From Myxococcota bacterium (GTDB taxonomy: Bacteria > Myxococcota_A > UBA796 > JAJRTE01): a DNA stretch of 64,000 bases. The position numbers were made by a program, and so were the translations under genes. Below are positions 36,948-45,888 of this stretch, piece by piece. Each line of letters begins with the position of its first letter. The first letter of the stretch is position 1. The stretch lies in NCBI GenBank assembly GCA_024278455.1, contig JAJRTE010000224.1, positions 25,293 to 89,292 of the forward strand, given 5' to 3'. The notes below the pieces were generated by a model that saw nothing but the letters and a program-made list of their open reading frames with translations, made no database searches and was not told the origin of the DNA.

Positions 36948-37799
36948 CTAGCGGTCCAGGACCTTTCCGTGGTAGCTTCCCCGGCGCGGCCGTCTCGCCG
37001 ACAGGCCATGGGAGTGCGCGTACTCCCTTCCTTCCGCGTAACGCCGGTAGTAGGGGTCGTACCCGTAGCCCCGGCCTCGAGCTGTTCCATTGAAGACAAT
37101 GCCCAACAGCTTGTCCTTTTTCAGGATGGACAACGAACGAGAGAGCATGCGGCCCGACGTCTCCCCCGCGCGCACGACGAACAGAACGGCATCAGCGGCT
37201 TCGGACAGGAAGAGGGGATCGGACACCGGCAAGACCGGCGGCGAATCGAGGATGACGTAGTCGAACTGCTTCCTCGCCTCGGCCAGCACCCGTTCCAGGC
37301 CGGTCGAGCTTGCGAGCAGTTTGAGAGGTTCATCCACGGGTCCGGCGGCGGGGATGTAGTAGACGCCCACTTCCTCGGCGAAGTGAAGCGCTTCGTCGAA
37401 ACTGCACCGCTCCTCGAGGAGGTCGTGCAACGCGGGATGGTGGTCCCCGAGAAGATCCTTCAGACGAGGACGGCGCAGGTCACAGTCGATCAGAAGCACA
37501 CGGTAGTCGGCGCGCTCCACCAGCACCGCTGCCAGGTTGACCGAGACCGTGCTCTTGCCTTCGCTGGCAATCGAACTCGTGACGGTGATGACCTGGAACC
37601 GTTGCTTCTGCCTGAGCTGGTCCATCATCCAGGCCAGGGTCCGGTACCGCTCCCCGACCACCCGGTCCATCTGAAACAGGAACGGAGATTCCTCCCCCGC
37701 TGCTGGGCAGCGTTCTTGTTGACGCTTGTCGAACAGGCGTGGGAGCCAGCCGACAAGCGCGCGGAAAATGGCTCCTCGAGGTTGGGCCGGGGCGTTCAT
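36948..37799 (-). CDS. Tyrosine autokinase (CpsD/CapB/BY-kinase type)
   Basis: This 283-residue protein has Walker A TSSIASEGKSTVSVNLA, Walker A' VLLIDCDLRRPRLKDLLG and Walker B YVILDSPPVLPVS, followed by a C-terminal tyrosine cluster (GYGYDPYYRRYAEGREY) for autophosphorylation. BY-kinases control the length and export of capsule or EPS with a chain-length protein. Here kinase and chain-length protein are separate genes whose ends overlap as ATGA, as in Gram-positive CpsC/D pairs and XrtA loci. GGAGG lies upstream of ATG 37799. Confidence 0.9.
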   Translation of the reverse strand: MNAPAQPRGAIFRALVGWLPRLFDKRQQERCPAAGEESPFLFQMDRVVGERYRTLAWMMDQLRQKQRFQVITVTSSIASEGKSTVSVNLAAVLVERADYRVLLIDCDLRRPRLKDLLGDHHPALHDLLEERCSFDEALHFAEEVGVYYIPAAGPVDEPLKLLASSTGLERVLAEARKQFDYVILDSPPVLPVSDPLFLSEAADAVLFVVRAGETSGRMLSRSLSILKKDKLLGIVFNGTARGRGYGYDPYYRRYAEGREYAHSHGLSARRPRRGSYHGKVLDR

Positions 37800-39967
37800 C
37801 GAGACTTCCCTCCTCCGGCGCGCGATGGATGGCCGGTGATCGGACCGGATGCCGCCGCCTTCGCTTCGCCCGTCTCTTGCACGCCGGTCTCACCCTGGTC
37901 CGGTCCGATGGGAACCAGGAGCGGGTCGCGCCCGGCGGGATGTGGCGTCCACGGTTCACTGCTTCGCACGATCCTGATCTGTGGCGCCCCTTGGTCCGGG
38001 GCACGTGGCCGGCGCATGCCAGTCGAACGCCGGGACGCCGCGGCGCCGTCGTGCGGCCGGGCCGGCTCCGTACTCGAGGATTCCGGGAGGTCGCCCTCGA
38101 GCGCGCCTCGCGCCGCATCGCGCCTGAACGTCTCGCTCGAGTATTCGATGCGTCCATTTCCCTGCCTTCCGCCAGGTTGGGTCATGGGACGGCGGACTTG
38201 CCTGGTCGTCCTGGAGCGCCTCGAGTAAGGCCCGGCCGGGTCGCCGTAGTCGCTGCGAAGCGCCTCGCGCTCGAGGCGGTGGCCAATGGCCTGATGACCC
38301 GTGGCCCATGGCGGATGGTGCACTGCCTGGCTCGGCGGGGCGTAGGTCCGTGCTTCGAGACGGCGTGTACCGGGAAGGCGCGAAGGGGCGGCGTCTCGAT
38401 CCGAGTGCGGCCCGTCCTGCTGAGCGCCGCCGGGGGCCACCATCGTCGGGGCGTGGTAGGTTTCATCCACCAGCGACAGGGAGCCCAGGAGGAAGCGGGT
38501 AAGGTTGGACACCTGGCCGCGGAACCGCTCCCACTCGGATGGAAAGGGACCCACCTGGGGTATCGATACCAGGACCTGGACGCCCGTGAACCGGGCCAGG
38601 TCCTGTTCGTCGAGGAACGGCCGGAACAGGATGTCCAGCCCCACCATGATGATGATTCCAACGATGAGTCCGACGATGGCTCCAATCACGATGAGCACCG
38701 GTCGATTCGGGCTCACCGGCTTGGTAGGGACTCGAGCCCGGTCCAAGGACCGGAACTGGCTCCCCTGGTTGTTCCGTTCCATCGCCAGCGACGCCATGGC
38801 GTCGGTCGCTTTCTTCTGGTAGGCGTCTGCCTGGTCTCGCTTCACCTCCAGGCCGTTGCTCAGTTCGCTCAGTTTCAGTGCCACCAGCGGCATGGCCTCG
38901 AGCCGCTCGTTGAGATCCTCGATCCGCTGCTTGACACGCTCTTCTTCTGCCTCGAGACGGGTGACAGTCTCTTCGACGAGCCTGAGTTCCTCTTCCGTGC
39001 GCTTGTGTTCGCTCGTGTAGACGACCCGGCGCTTCGGAGGGGCGCTGCTGCCGTCCTCTTCGGCCGCCACACGGCGCTCGAGAGCCTCGACCTCGGCCTG
39101 CTTGAGCTTCACGTCCGGGTGGCGATCCGAGTACTGGACAGTCAGGGAAGCCAACTCCTTGCGCGCTTTCTCGAGGGCCTTGCGATCCTCGCTCGCCGCC
39201 GCCGGCTTCCGGGTGATCACGATGGGCTTGAGAGAATTCAGTTTCTCCCTCAAGTTGGCCGCCCGGATGCGAGCAGCCACCAGGGATTGCAGGGTGGCGT
39301 CGAGCTGGCGCTGTGCAGCGCTCAACTGGATCTGGACCGTCTGCTGCTGGTCGGGAAGCCGGCCGATGTTGGCCTGCTTGAACGCCTCGATCTGCCGCTC
39401 CTGAACCATGACTTCGGCGCGGAGCTTCTTGGCTTGACCCTCGAGGAGCTTGACGTTGTTCTCCGACTTCAGGAGTCTGAACTTGATGTTCTCCTCGATG
39501 AATAGATCAGCCAGGCGATTCGTCACCCCCTGGACCTTGAGCGGGTCCTCCCCGGTGAACGTGATGGAAAACGTGTCGCTCCCGCGGCGCACAATCTCGA
39601 TATGGTCCCGCATGTAGGCCACGATCTCCTCGAGCGTCTTTCCGCGACGCCTCATGTCGGCGTACAGGTCGAACTCGTTGATGACCTGCTCGAGGCGCGA
39701 CACGCTCTTGACCTGCTCGACGAGGGTGCGCACATAGATCTCCGGGCCGTATGACACGGTGGCCTCGAGGTACCGCTTGGGCAGGGCCTGGGGTTCGACC
39801 AGCACCGTGGACGTGGCCCGGTACTGGTTGGTCAGCGTCAGGCTGAAGATCCCCATGCCCAGGACTCCCACGAGGGCGGGCATCATCACGAACCACTTCT
39901 GCCGGAGCAGGAGTCTGACATAGTGCTCGAGGTCTATGCCGGGAAGTGGTCCCGTCTTTCCTTCCAT
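37796..39967 (-). CDS. Polysaccharide chain-length determinant (Wzz/GumC type) with long C-terminal tail
   Basis: This 723-residue protein has an N-terminal membrane helix (MMPALVGVLGMGIFSLTLTN), a Wzz domain, a long coiled-coil region (about residues 170-400, e.g. KALEKARKELASLTVQYSDR), then the second membrane helix with the PNRP motif (VSPNRPVLIVIGAIVGLIVG). It partners the BY-kinase and the outer-membrane exporter. The last 190 residues or so are low-complexity Arg/Pro/Ser/Gly and lack any kinase motif, an unusual extension that may be disordered. ATG 39967 is favoured over the upstream Met by SD spacing. Confidence 0.88.
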   Translation of the reverse strand: MEGKTGPLPGIDLEHYVRLLLRQKWFVMMPALVGVLGMGIFSLTLTNQYRATSTVLVEPQALPKRYLEATVSYGPEIYVRTLVEQVKSVSRLEQVINEFDLYADMRRRGKTLEEIVAYMRDHIEIVRRGSDTFSITFTGEDPLKVQGVTNRLADLFIEENIKFRLLKSENNVKLLEGQAKKLRAEVMVQERQIEAFKQANIGRLPDQQQTVQIQLSAAQRQLDATLQSLVAARIRAANLREKLNSLKPIVITRKPAAASEDRKALEKARKELASLTVQYSDRHPDVKLKQAEVEALERRVAAEEDGSSAPPKRRVVYTSEHKRTEEELRLVEETVTRLEAEEERVKQRIEDLNERLEAMPLVALKLSELSNGLEVKRDQADAYQKKATDAMASLAMERNNQGSQFRSLDRARVPTKPVSPNRPVLIVIGAIVGLIVGIIIMVGLDILFRPFLDEQDLARFTGVQVLVSIPQVGPFPSEWERFRGQVSNLTRFLLGSLSLVDETYHAPTMVAPGGAQQDGPHSDRDAAPSRLPGTRRLEARTYAPPSQAVHHPPWATGHQAIGHRLEREALRSDYGDPAGPYSRRSRTTRQVRRPMTQPGGRQGNGRIEYSSETFRRDAARGALEGDLPESSSTEPARPHDGAAASRRSTGMRRPRAPDQGAPQIRIVRSSEPWTPHPAGRDPLLVPIGPDQGETGVQETGEAKAAASGPITGHPSRAGGGKSR

Positions 39968-39979
39968 GCGCACGCTCCG

Positions 39980-41503
39980 TCAAGGCAAGCTGGACCAGCG
40001 TGGTAAGAAACCGCTCCCGAATCCGCCACCCAGCGCAAACGACGCGGCAAGGGACACCACGTGCCAGGTCATGCGGTCAGGACCAACGGCCCCGCTTGCG
40101 CTGTCCCCCCCGGCTTGCTCCGTGTCCACAAGCTGGTAGGAGAATAGGTAGTCCAACCGACAAGTCATCCAGGGAACGGGGACCCACTCGAGACCCGTGT
40201 TCCCCGTCCAGACGGTTATCTGGTTGGCTGCAGGCAGCGTCGTGCCGGCCGACCCCGGCTCGATCGGGTAGGTGCGAAGGAACGCCGCGCCGCCCCGAAT
40301 CGTCCAAACCTCGAGAGGGCTCCAGGTGGCCTGCACGTCCACGCCGGCGTTGTAGCTAGGTGCCGCCTGGCCGAACAAGGTCGCCGCCTCGAGGCCGGTC
40401 CGGGCGCGAACGTCCCCCCGCCGGAACGTGCGCGCCCCACTTACCGTGGCCGTGGGCAGGACGTGCAGACCCGATGCGAAAGGCTGGCTCGAAGAGCCCG
40501 GCGTCATCTCCCGCCCCCACACGAATGCCACGCCTGGGCGAACGGCGAGGCGCCAGGTATGCTCTCCGGTGAAAAACGTCGCGGACGGGTTGACCTGGTT
40601 GAAGACCCCTGCCGGCGACGCGCTCGAGGCGGGATCGGCACAGGAGACGAAGGGCCGGTTGACATCCCTGCGAGCGCGAAGGTCCACCGAGTAGGCGATG
40701 CGCTCGTCGACTCGAGCCATCCAGCGGGAGTCCAGGACCAGCGCGTCGTTTTCGTAGTTCTGGGATGTCAGACTGCCGTCGAGCGGGACGGTCGCGTCGC
40801 AGTCGAACCGGTCCAGGTAGCGAAACACCCGGTATTGCAGGGCAACGGTCGGCTGAAACGTGGGGGTGAGCCCGCCGCGCGCCAGGATGCCGATATCTCC
40901 CGTCCACGAGTCCTCGGGCAGTCCAGGCGCCGTGATGGCGGTGCCGGCCGTGACACCATCGTCCGGACTCGCACCCATGTCGTCGAGCGTGCCGGCTCCG
41001 GTCCCCGCCCCGGTGTCCAGGGAGCCGGTCGCGAAACTCCCATCGCCCGAGGAAAACCCGGTGATGAGGGCCGCGTGGCCGGAGACGCCGAGCGTCAGCC
41101 GCTCCCCGGGCATGCCGACGATGCCGAGCGTCACCGCGGGCATGAAACGGGACCCCAGGTCCGTTCGGGAAGCGCCCCCCACGTCACCAGTCGCTGCGTC
41201 CTCGAAAGTGATTTCGGGCTCGATGGACAGGAGCGCTCGAGCGTCCCCGGCAATGGTCAACCGCGGTCTCGAGGAGACGAAACTCAGGGCCGTCATCAGG
41301 CGGTCGCTGACGACCGGAACGCTGCGATCACCGGTGTCGCCGGCCCCGGCGTAGCCGATACGGACAGCGGAGAGAATTTCATCTGCCGACAGGCGAAACG
41401 TGGTCTGGGCCAGACTCTCGCCAGGAAGCCAGCAAACGACTAGGGCGACCAGGCCCGAGGCCTCGATCGCGCGCCGAATATGGGATGTCGCAAGACAGAT
41501 CAT
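39980..41503 (-). CDS. Beta-barrel outer-membrane protein of the exopolysaccharide locus
   Basis: This 507-residue protein has a signal (ASGLVALVVCWLPGESLAQT) followed by alternating amphipathic strands (LTIAGDARALLSIEPEITFE, VALQYRVFRYLDRFDC) and a C-terminal aromatic-ended strand (WHVVSLAASFALGGGFGSGF). It matches the position and size of the PEP-CTERM-associated outer-membrane protein family, thought to be an envelope component of polysaccharide export. ATG 41503 is chosen because the signal peptide follows; a TTG at 41554 overlapping the exporter stop is an alternative. Confidence 0.75.
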   Translation of the reverse strand: MICLATSHIRRAIEASGLVALVVCWLPGESLAQTTFRLSADEILSAVRIGYAGAGDTGDRSVPVVSDRLMTALSFVSSRPRLTIAGDARALLSIEPEITFEDAATGDVGGASRTDLGSRFMPAVTLGIVGMPGERLTLGVSGHAALITGFSSGDGSFATGSLDTGAGTGAGTLDDMGASPDDGVTAGTAITAPGLPEDSWTGDIGILARGGLTPTFQPTVALQYRVFRYLDRFDCDATVPLDGSLTSQNYENDALVLDSRWMARVDERIAYSVDLRARRDVNRPFVSCADPASSASPAGVFNQVNPSATFFTGEHTWRLAVRPGVAFVWGREMTPGSSSQPFASGLHVLPTATVSGARTFRRGDVRARTGLEAATLFGQAAPSYNAGVDVQATWSPLEVWTIRGGAAFLRTYPIEPGSAGTTLPAANQITVWTGNTGLEWVPVPWMTCRLDYLFSYQLVDTEQAGGDSASGAVGPDRMTWHVVSLAASFALGGGFGSGFLPRWSSLP

Positions 41504-41550
41504 GTACCCACGCCATCGTGACAAGCGAGTGAAAAGGGGGCATGCGCCCG

Positions 41551-42192
41551 TCAAGGGACCAGGACACGGTCCCCCGGGAACAGGTCCATGTCGCCGGCAA
41601 GCCCTCGAACCACGTCGCGGTAGTTGAACGCGAGAACCCGGTCGCCCGTCGGCGTGCGACGAAACACCTTGATGTCCTTTACGTTCGCGTACGGCAGAAA
41701 GGGTCCGGCAAGGGCCAGCACCTGCAGCATGGTCAATCCCGAGGTCACCTTGTACTCTCCCGGCTTCTCGATCCGACCAAGGATATACACCTTGAAACTG
41801 TTGATTTCCTTGACGACCACCGACACTTCCGCCGCAGGCACATACTCGCGGTACAATTCCGTCAAGCGTGTTCGCAATTGCTCGATCGTCAGACCTTCTA
41901 CATCCACCTCACCTACCAGCTTGAACGCGATACGACCATCTGGCCGGACCGCCTGCTCCTGGGACAACTCCGGGTTCTTCCAGACATCGACTTCGATGAC
42001 GTCTTCGACGCCCAGCACATAAGGGCGGCTCGATGACGCACCTTCCGCCGCCGGGGGGGTACGCCGGGACTCCACGGCATGCTCTTCTTCCCGGTCACCA
42101 GACCCGCTCGGCGTGGCAGCTCGAGCAGACAGGGCGATCAGGGTCAGGACCACTGTGGCCAGTACGGCAAGCACGACCGCACGCGCCCGCAT
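41551..42192 (-). CDS. Polysaccharide export protein (Wza-like, XrtA type)
   Basis: This 213-residue protein has a signal (VVLAVLATVVLTLIALSARAA), an acidic linker, then a polysaccharide biosynthesis/export domain (YVLGVEDVIEVDVWKNPELS, VRPDGRIAFKLVGEVDVEGL) and one SLBB-like domain (FKVYILGRIEKPGEYKVTSG). It is shorter than Wza and has no lipobox cysteine seen, like the export proteins of XrtA loci. The start at 42192 has AAGG about 10 nt upstream and immediately begins the signal. Longer in-frame alternatives (42300, 42333) would add an unlikely n-region. First gene of the minus-strand operon. Confidence 0.82.
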   Translation of the reverse strand: MRARAVVLAVLATVVLTLIALSARAATPSGSGDREEEHAVESRRTPPAAEGASSSRPYVLGVEDVIEVDVWKNPELSQEQAVRPDGRIAFKLVGEVDVEGLTIEQLRTRLTELYREYVPAAEVSVVVKEINSFKVYILGRIEKPGEYKVTSGLTMLQVLALAGPFLPYANVKDIKVFRRTPTGDRVLAFNYRDVVRGLAGDMDLFPGDRVLVP

Positions 42193-42403
42193 CGGACTTG
42201 CCTTCTGGGCCGGAAGCCGGTACACTACCTGTCGAACGCCCCTTGGAGACATTCGTGGCACCGAAGGATTGCCAGGAACGGCAGTTTCACTATCTTGCAT
42301 AACGGCGAGACGAGGGTCCAACTTGAGGCTCATCTCCTTGTGGTTGCAATAGACGGATTCACAAAGGAAAACGCCGTGCCACCGGGCATGGGTTTTCAGC
42401 GTT

Positions 42404-42432
42404 ATTGTAACGTTGATGCAGGTAAATCTCAA
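42404..42432 (-). promoter_or_regulatory. Sigma-70 promoter candidate for the exopolysaccharide operon
   Basis: On the minus strand TTGAGA (42432-42427) and TACAAT (42409-42404) are 17 bp apart, an excellent match. The transcript would start near 42397, about 205 nt before the selected export-gene start (or about 64 nt before an in-frame start at 42333). Confidence 0.6.
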
Positions 42433-42472
42433 GGCAAATCTTGACAATACGTACCAGAAAGGATCCCCGGGG

Positions 42473-43120
42473 ATGTTTGACCGAATTGGCAAGGACCTTC
42501 GCCGATGGCTCCCCTCCGGTCCGAAAGCCGGGACGGGAGCGCGCGTGCGTGGCCTCCTGCGGGGCCTGGGGTCGCCCGGATTCCAGGCCGTGGTGGCCTA
42601 TCGCGTCTTTCGCTGGGCACGCTTGCACCATATCCCCACGCAACCCCTTCGGTATTGCGTCGAACGATTCGTGGAGATCACCACGGGCGTGTCGATTCCG
42701 GCCGAGGCCGATTTCGGGCCCGGGCTGCGTATTCACCACTTCGGTAATATCATCGTCCATCCGGCGGTCAAGGTCGGGAAGGGATGCACCCTGTATCACG
42801 GCGTCACTCTCGGCACGGATGGGCTGTCCGAAAAGGCACCTCGAGTCGGCGACGACGTGCTGATAGGGGCCGGAGCCAAGGTGCTGGGAGACATCGACAT
42901 CGGTGACCGGTGCAGGATCGGGGCCAACGCCGTGGTCGTCCACTCCGCGCCGCCGGGCAGCGTGCTCGTCGGGGTCCCGGCGAGACCCGTCGAAGCAGGG
43001 ACCGAGCGGCCTCGGGAACCAATCGACGCCAGCCCGCGCAGCCCGCTGCGGGAACCGCGCGCGGGCCGGAAAGTCGTCCAGTTTCCAGGAGGGCGGGCGA
43101 ATCGTTCTCGATCCGAGTGA
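42473..43120 (+). CDS. Serine acetyltransferase-like hexapeptide-repeat acetyltransferase
   Basis: This 215-residue protein has a helical N-terminus (GRARVRGLLRGLGSPGFQAV-type region, VAYRVFRWARLHHI) and a left-handed beta-helix with the SAT signature (GLRIHHFGNIIVHPAVKVGK, CTLYHGVTLGTDG, VLIGAGAKVLGDIDIGDRCR). It may make O-acetylserine, or acetylate a sugar for the adjacent polysaccharide; position in a sugar cluster argues for the latter. The C-terminal 35 residues are a basic Arg/Pro tail. ATG 42473 has AAGGA upstream. Confidence 0.75.
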   Translation: MFDRIGKDLRRWLPSGPKAGTGARVRGLLRGLGSPGFQAVVAYRVFRWARLHHIPTQPLRYCVERFVEITTGVSIPAEADFGPGLRIHHFGNIIVHPAVKVGKGCTLYHGVTLGTDGLSEKAPRVGDDVLIGAGAKVLGDIDIGDRCRIGANAVVVHSAPPGSVLVGVPARPVEAGTERPREPIDASPRSPLREPRAGRKVVQFPGGRANRSRSE

Positions 43121-43133
43121 CGGAGTGTGTGGC

Positions 43134-44342
43134 ATGGGACCGGTTCGCATCGTGGAACTCCGTTCCACCTACCGGGGCGGCGGCGGGCCGGACAAGACCA
43201 TTCTGCTCTCTGCCGCGGCCCACGATCCTGCCCGCTTCGACGTGCGCTGCCTCTACCTGCGCGGCGCCAACGACGACGCATTCACCCTGGATACCAGGGC
43301 CCGTGCGCTGGGCGTTTCGTTCGATACGATCCTCGACCACGGCGCGTTCGACCCGGTGCTCCCGGTGAGGCTCGTTGCCGCCATCCGGCGCCATCGACCG
43401 CACATCGTTCACACACACGACTACAAGTCGGACATCCTCGGGTGGCTCGTGCGGCGGCTCGTTCCCGGCACACGATTGTTGGCCACTGCCCACGGCTGGA
43501 CCCTCGACAACCGGCGGATGGACCTGTACAACGCGCTGGATCGCCGGGTCTTGCGGCACTTCGACCACCTGGTGGCCGTGTCCGCGGCGACGAGGCAGGG
43601 CATGACCCGGGCCGGCATTCCGCGGTCCAGGATCACGCTGCTGTACAACGCCATCGACACCGGGACGTGGAAGCCTTCCCCCGGTTCTCGAGCAGCTCGA
43701 CAGATGAAAAGAGAACTGGGCGTGCCCCTCGAGTCGCGCCTGGTTGGTTTCGTGGGCCGGTTGAGCCCGGAGAAGAACGTCGGCCTGGCTCTCGAGGCCA
43801 TCGGGCGGGTATGCCGCCGCCGTTCAGACGTTCAGATGCTGGTGGTGGGAGACGGGGCCGTGGAGGCCGACCTGCCCGCCATGGTGCGGCGGCTGGGGCT
43901 GGAACGGCGCGTTCACCTGCTGGGCTTTCGCCCGGTGACCCCGGAACTGTACCACGCGCTGGATGTCTACCTCATGTCGTCGCTCACAGAGGGGCTTCCG
44001 AACACGCTGCTCGAGGCCATGGCCTGCGGATGTCCGCCGGTGGTGACGGGCGTGGGCGGAATTCCGGAACTGGTCGGCGCCTCCGGGGGGGCCATCGTCT
44101 GCTCGCCGGGCGACGCCAGCGGCCTGGCTGCCGGGATCCTCGACATACTGGGGCACCCCGGCCGGGCTCGATCCATGGCGCACGCTGCACGGAGCCGGGT
44201 CGAGGAGGCATTCTCTTTCCACGATCGCGTTCGTCGTATCGAGACGCTCTACACGTCCCTGGCGGGGCGACCACCGCGGGGAGGCGGGGATGGACGTTAC
44301 TTTCGTATCCGTCATCGTGCCGGTCAAGAACGGCGAGCGTGA
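43134..44342 (+). CDS. Glycosyltransferase family 4
   Basis: This 402-residue GT-B protein begins RIVELRSTYRGGGGPDKTIL and ends with FVGRLSPEKNVGLALEAI and EGLPNTLLEAMACGCPPVVT (EX7E motif). It follows the acetyltransferase by 13 nt and overlaps the next GT2 by about 53 nt, so the three are probably co-transcribed and extend the neighbouring polysaccharide pathway. The nucleotide-sugar donor is not predictable. Confidence 0.85.
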   Translation: MGPVRIVELRSTYRGGGGPDKTILLSAAAHDPARFDVRCLYLRGANDDAFTLDTRARALGVSFDTILDHGAFDPVLPVRLVAAIRRHRPHIVHTHDYKSDILGWLVRRLVPGTRLLATAHGWTLDNRRMDLYNALDRRVLRHFDHLVAVSAATRQGMTRAGIPRSRITLLYNAIDTGTWKPSPGSRAARQMKRELGVPLESRLVGFVGRLSPEKNVGLALEAIGRVCRRRSDVQMLVVGDGAVEADLPAMVRRLGLERRVHLLGFRPVTPELYHALDVYLMSSLTEGLPNTLLEAMACGCPPVVTGVGGIPELVGASGGAIVCSPGDASGLAAGILDILGHPGRARSMAHAARSRVEEAFSFHDRVRRIETLYTSLAGRPPRGGGDGRYFRIRHRAGQERRA

Positions 44343-45252
44343 CCTGCCGAGGCTTCTGGCTTCCCTGGCGCGACTGGCCTATCCGCGGGAACGGTTCGAG
44401 ATCATCGTGTGCGACAACGGCTCCACCGACCGCACGGTCGAGGAAGCCAGGCGCATGGCCTGCCAGGTCCTCGAGGCACCCGAATTGACGGTGGCGGGCG
44501 TGCGCAACGCCGGGGCTCGAGTCGCTCGAGGGGATGTTCTGGCGTTCGTGGACGCGGACTGCACCGTCTCTCCTTGTTGGCTCGATGCCGCGGTGAGCCA
44601 GTTGAAGCGGACGCGCGTGGTCGCCGCCGGCTGCTACCCGGGTGTGCCCGAGGCAGCCACCTGGGTTCAGCGGCTGTGGAACTTGAAGGAGCGGGTCAAG
44701 CCGGTCGTGCACGAGGCCGCCTGGCTGCCGTCCATGAACCTGGTGGTCGACCGCGCGGCTTTTGACGCCGCTGGCGGGTTCGACGCCGAATTGTCCACCT
44801 GCGAGGACGTGGACCTGTGCTATCGGCTCAGGGACGCCGGCGGCGGGGTGATATGGGACGAACGCATAGGGGTCACCCACCATGGCGAGCCTGCCACCTT
44901 GGCGATCCTGTTCAAGAAAGAGAGGTGGCACGGCTCGAGCAACCTTCACGGGTACCTGCGACATGCCCTGCGCAAGGAGGAGGTCCCCAGCCTAGTGCTG
45001 CCCGTCGTGGTTCTCGGCTCCTGGACGATTCCCGCGGCACTGCTCCTCTCCGGGCCTCTTTTTCCGCTTCTCGCCGGACCATTTCTGGCCATTCCTCCTT
45101 CCATCGCCCTGGCCGGCGCCGTGCGTACCGCAGCTCGAGCCAGGCGTCCCGGTGCTGTGCCGGGACTTTCCGCCGTCTACCTCGTCTACCTGGCGGCTCG
45201 AGCCGTCGCTCTGACAGACGAATGGCGCGCCTGGTCCCGCCGGCGGCGCTGA
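44290..45252 (+). CDS. Glycosyltransferase family 2
   Basis: This 320-residue protein carries the GT-A start VSVIVPVKNGERDLPRLLAS, CDNGSTDRTVEEARRM, the DADC metal motif in VLAFVDADCTVSP, and CEDVDLCYRLRDAG. The C-terminus has two to three membrane helices. The long overlap (53 nt) with the preceding glycosyltransferase indicates coupling; GGAGG lies upstream of ATG 44290, inside that gene. The acceptor is unknown. Confidence 0.85.
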   Translation: MDVTFVSVIVPVKNGERDLPRLLASLARLAYPRERFEIIVCDNGSTDRTVEEARRMACQVLEAPELTVAGVRNAGARVARGDVLAFVDADCTVSPCWLDAAVSQLKRTRVVAAGCYPGVPEAATWVQRLWNLKERVKPVVHEAAWLPSMNLVVDRAAFDAAGGFDAELSTCEDVDLCYRLRDAGGGVIWDERIGVTHHGEPATLAILFKKERWHGSSNLHGYLRHALRKEEVPSLVLPVVVLGSWTIPAALLLSGPLFPLLAGPFLAIPPSIALAGAVRTAARARRPGAVPGLSAVYLVYLAARAVALTDEWRAWSRRRR

Positions 45253-45467
45253 CAGCCGGACCCGGCAGTGGTCCTGTTCTCTTCGCCAGCGAACCACCCG
45301 CCGCGGCCTGCCACGCATCGGCGGAGGACGTGGCCGCCGGCCAACCTTGTGGAGCGCAACATCGTACCGCCACTTTCTGCCACGGAAATGGCTCGAAATC
45401 CTGCCACGTAGCGGGTATCCGTGTCTACGGGGAGCATGACAGTGACCTGGAATCACTGGAAATGCGA

Positions 45468-45497
45468 TTGACTCACCCCCGAGGTTGTGGATATACT
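45468..45497 (+). promoter_or_regulatory. Sigma-70 promoter candidate for the Pur-alpha-like gene
   Basis: TTGACT at 45468-45473 and TATACT at 45492-45497 are 18 bp apart, close to consensus, with a likely start near 45504 and a 32-nt leader to ATG 45536. Confidence 0.6.
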
Positions 45498-45535
45498 CAA
45501 TGCTGCGAAATGGCTACGGATACGGGAGGTTGGCC

Positions 45536-45805
45536 ATGGCGAAGGCGCGGCGCGGAGGCCGGTACCAGGGCGGAGCGGGGAACCACGAGATCGAGTTGAT
45601 GACGACAGAGCTGCGGATTGAGAACAAGCGGTTCTATTTCAATCTCAAGGAAAACCAGAAAGGCCGGTTTCTCAAGATTGCCGAGGTGTCCGGAGGTCGT
45701 TCGACCATCATCATCCCCCAGAGCGGCTGGGACGAGTTTCGTGACATGTTGAACAGGTTCATCAGCAACAAGGACTATGACGGGACCGGCCCGTTTCCCA
45801 CCTGA
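45536..45805 (+). CDS. Pur-alpha/beta/gamma-like nucleic-acid-binding protein
   Basis: This 89-residue protein has a Gly/Arg-rich N-terminus (ARRGGRYQGGAGNHE) followed by one PUR repeat: TTELRIENKRFYFNLKENQK, GRFLKIAEVSGGRSTIIIP and SGWDEFRDMLNRFI. Bacterial PUR proteins bind single-stranded DNA and RNA and can regulate mRNAs. GGGAGG precedes ATG 45536, about 11 nt before, and a strong promoter lies upstream. It is convergent with the OPT transporter. Confidence 0.82.
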   Translation: MAKARRGGRYQGGAGNHEIELMTTELRIENKRFYFNLKENQKGRFLKIAEVSGGRSTIIIPQSGWDEFRDMLNRFISNKDYDGTGPFPT

Positions 45806-45888
45806 TTCCACCTTCATCACACATCGTTCGCCAGGTGTCCCGGGCTGCCACAGGCAACAGGCTAGCCGCCAAACATTCTGCGACTCCG

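Noticed and set aside
42441..42446. TTGACA on the plus strand before the acetyltransferase gene
   Set aside because: No -10 element lies at 16-18 bp (the sequence there is GC-rich TCCCCG), so it is a chance match.
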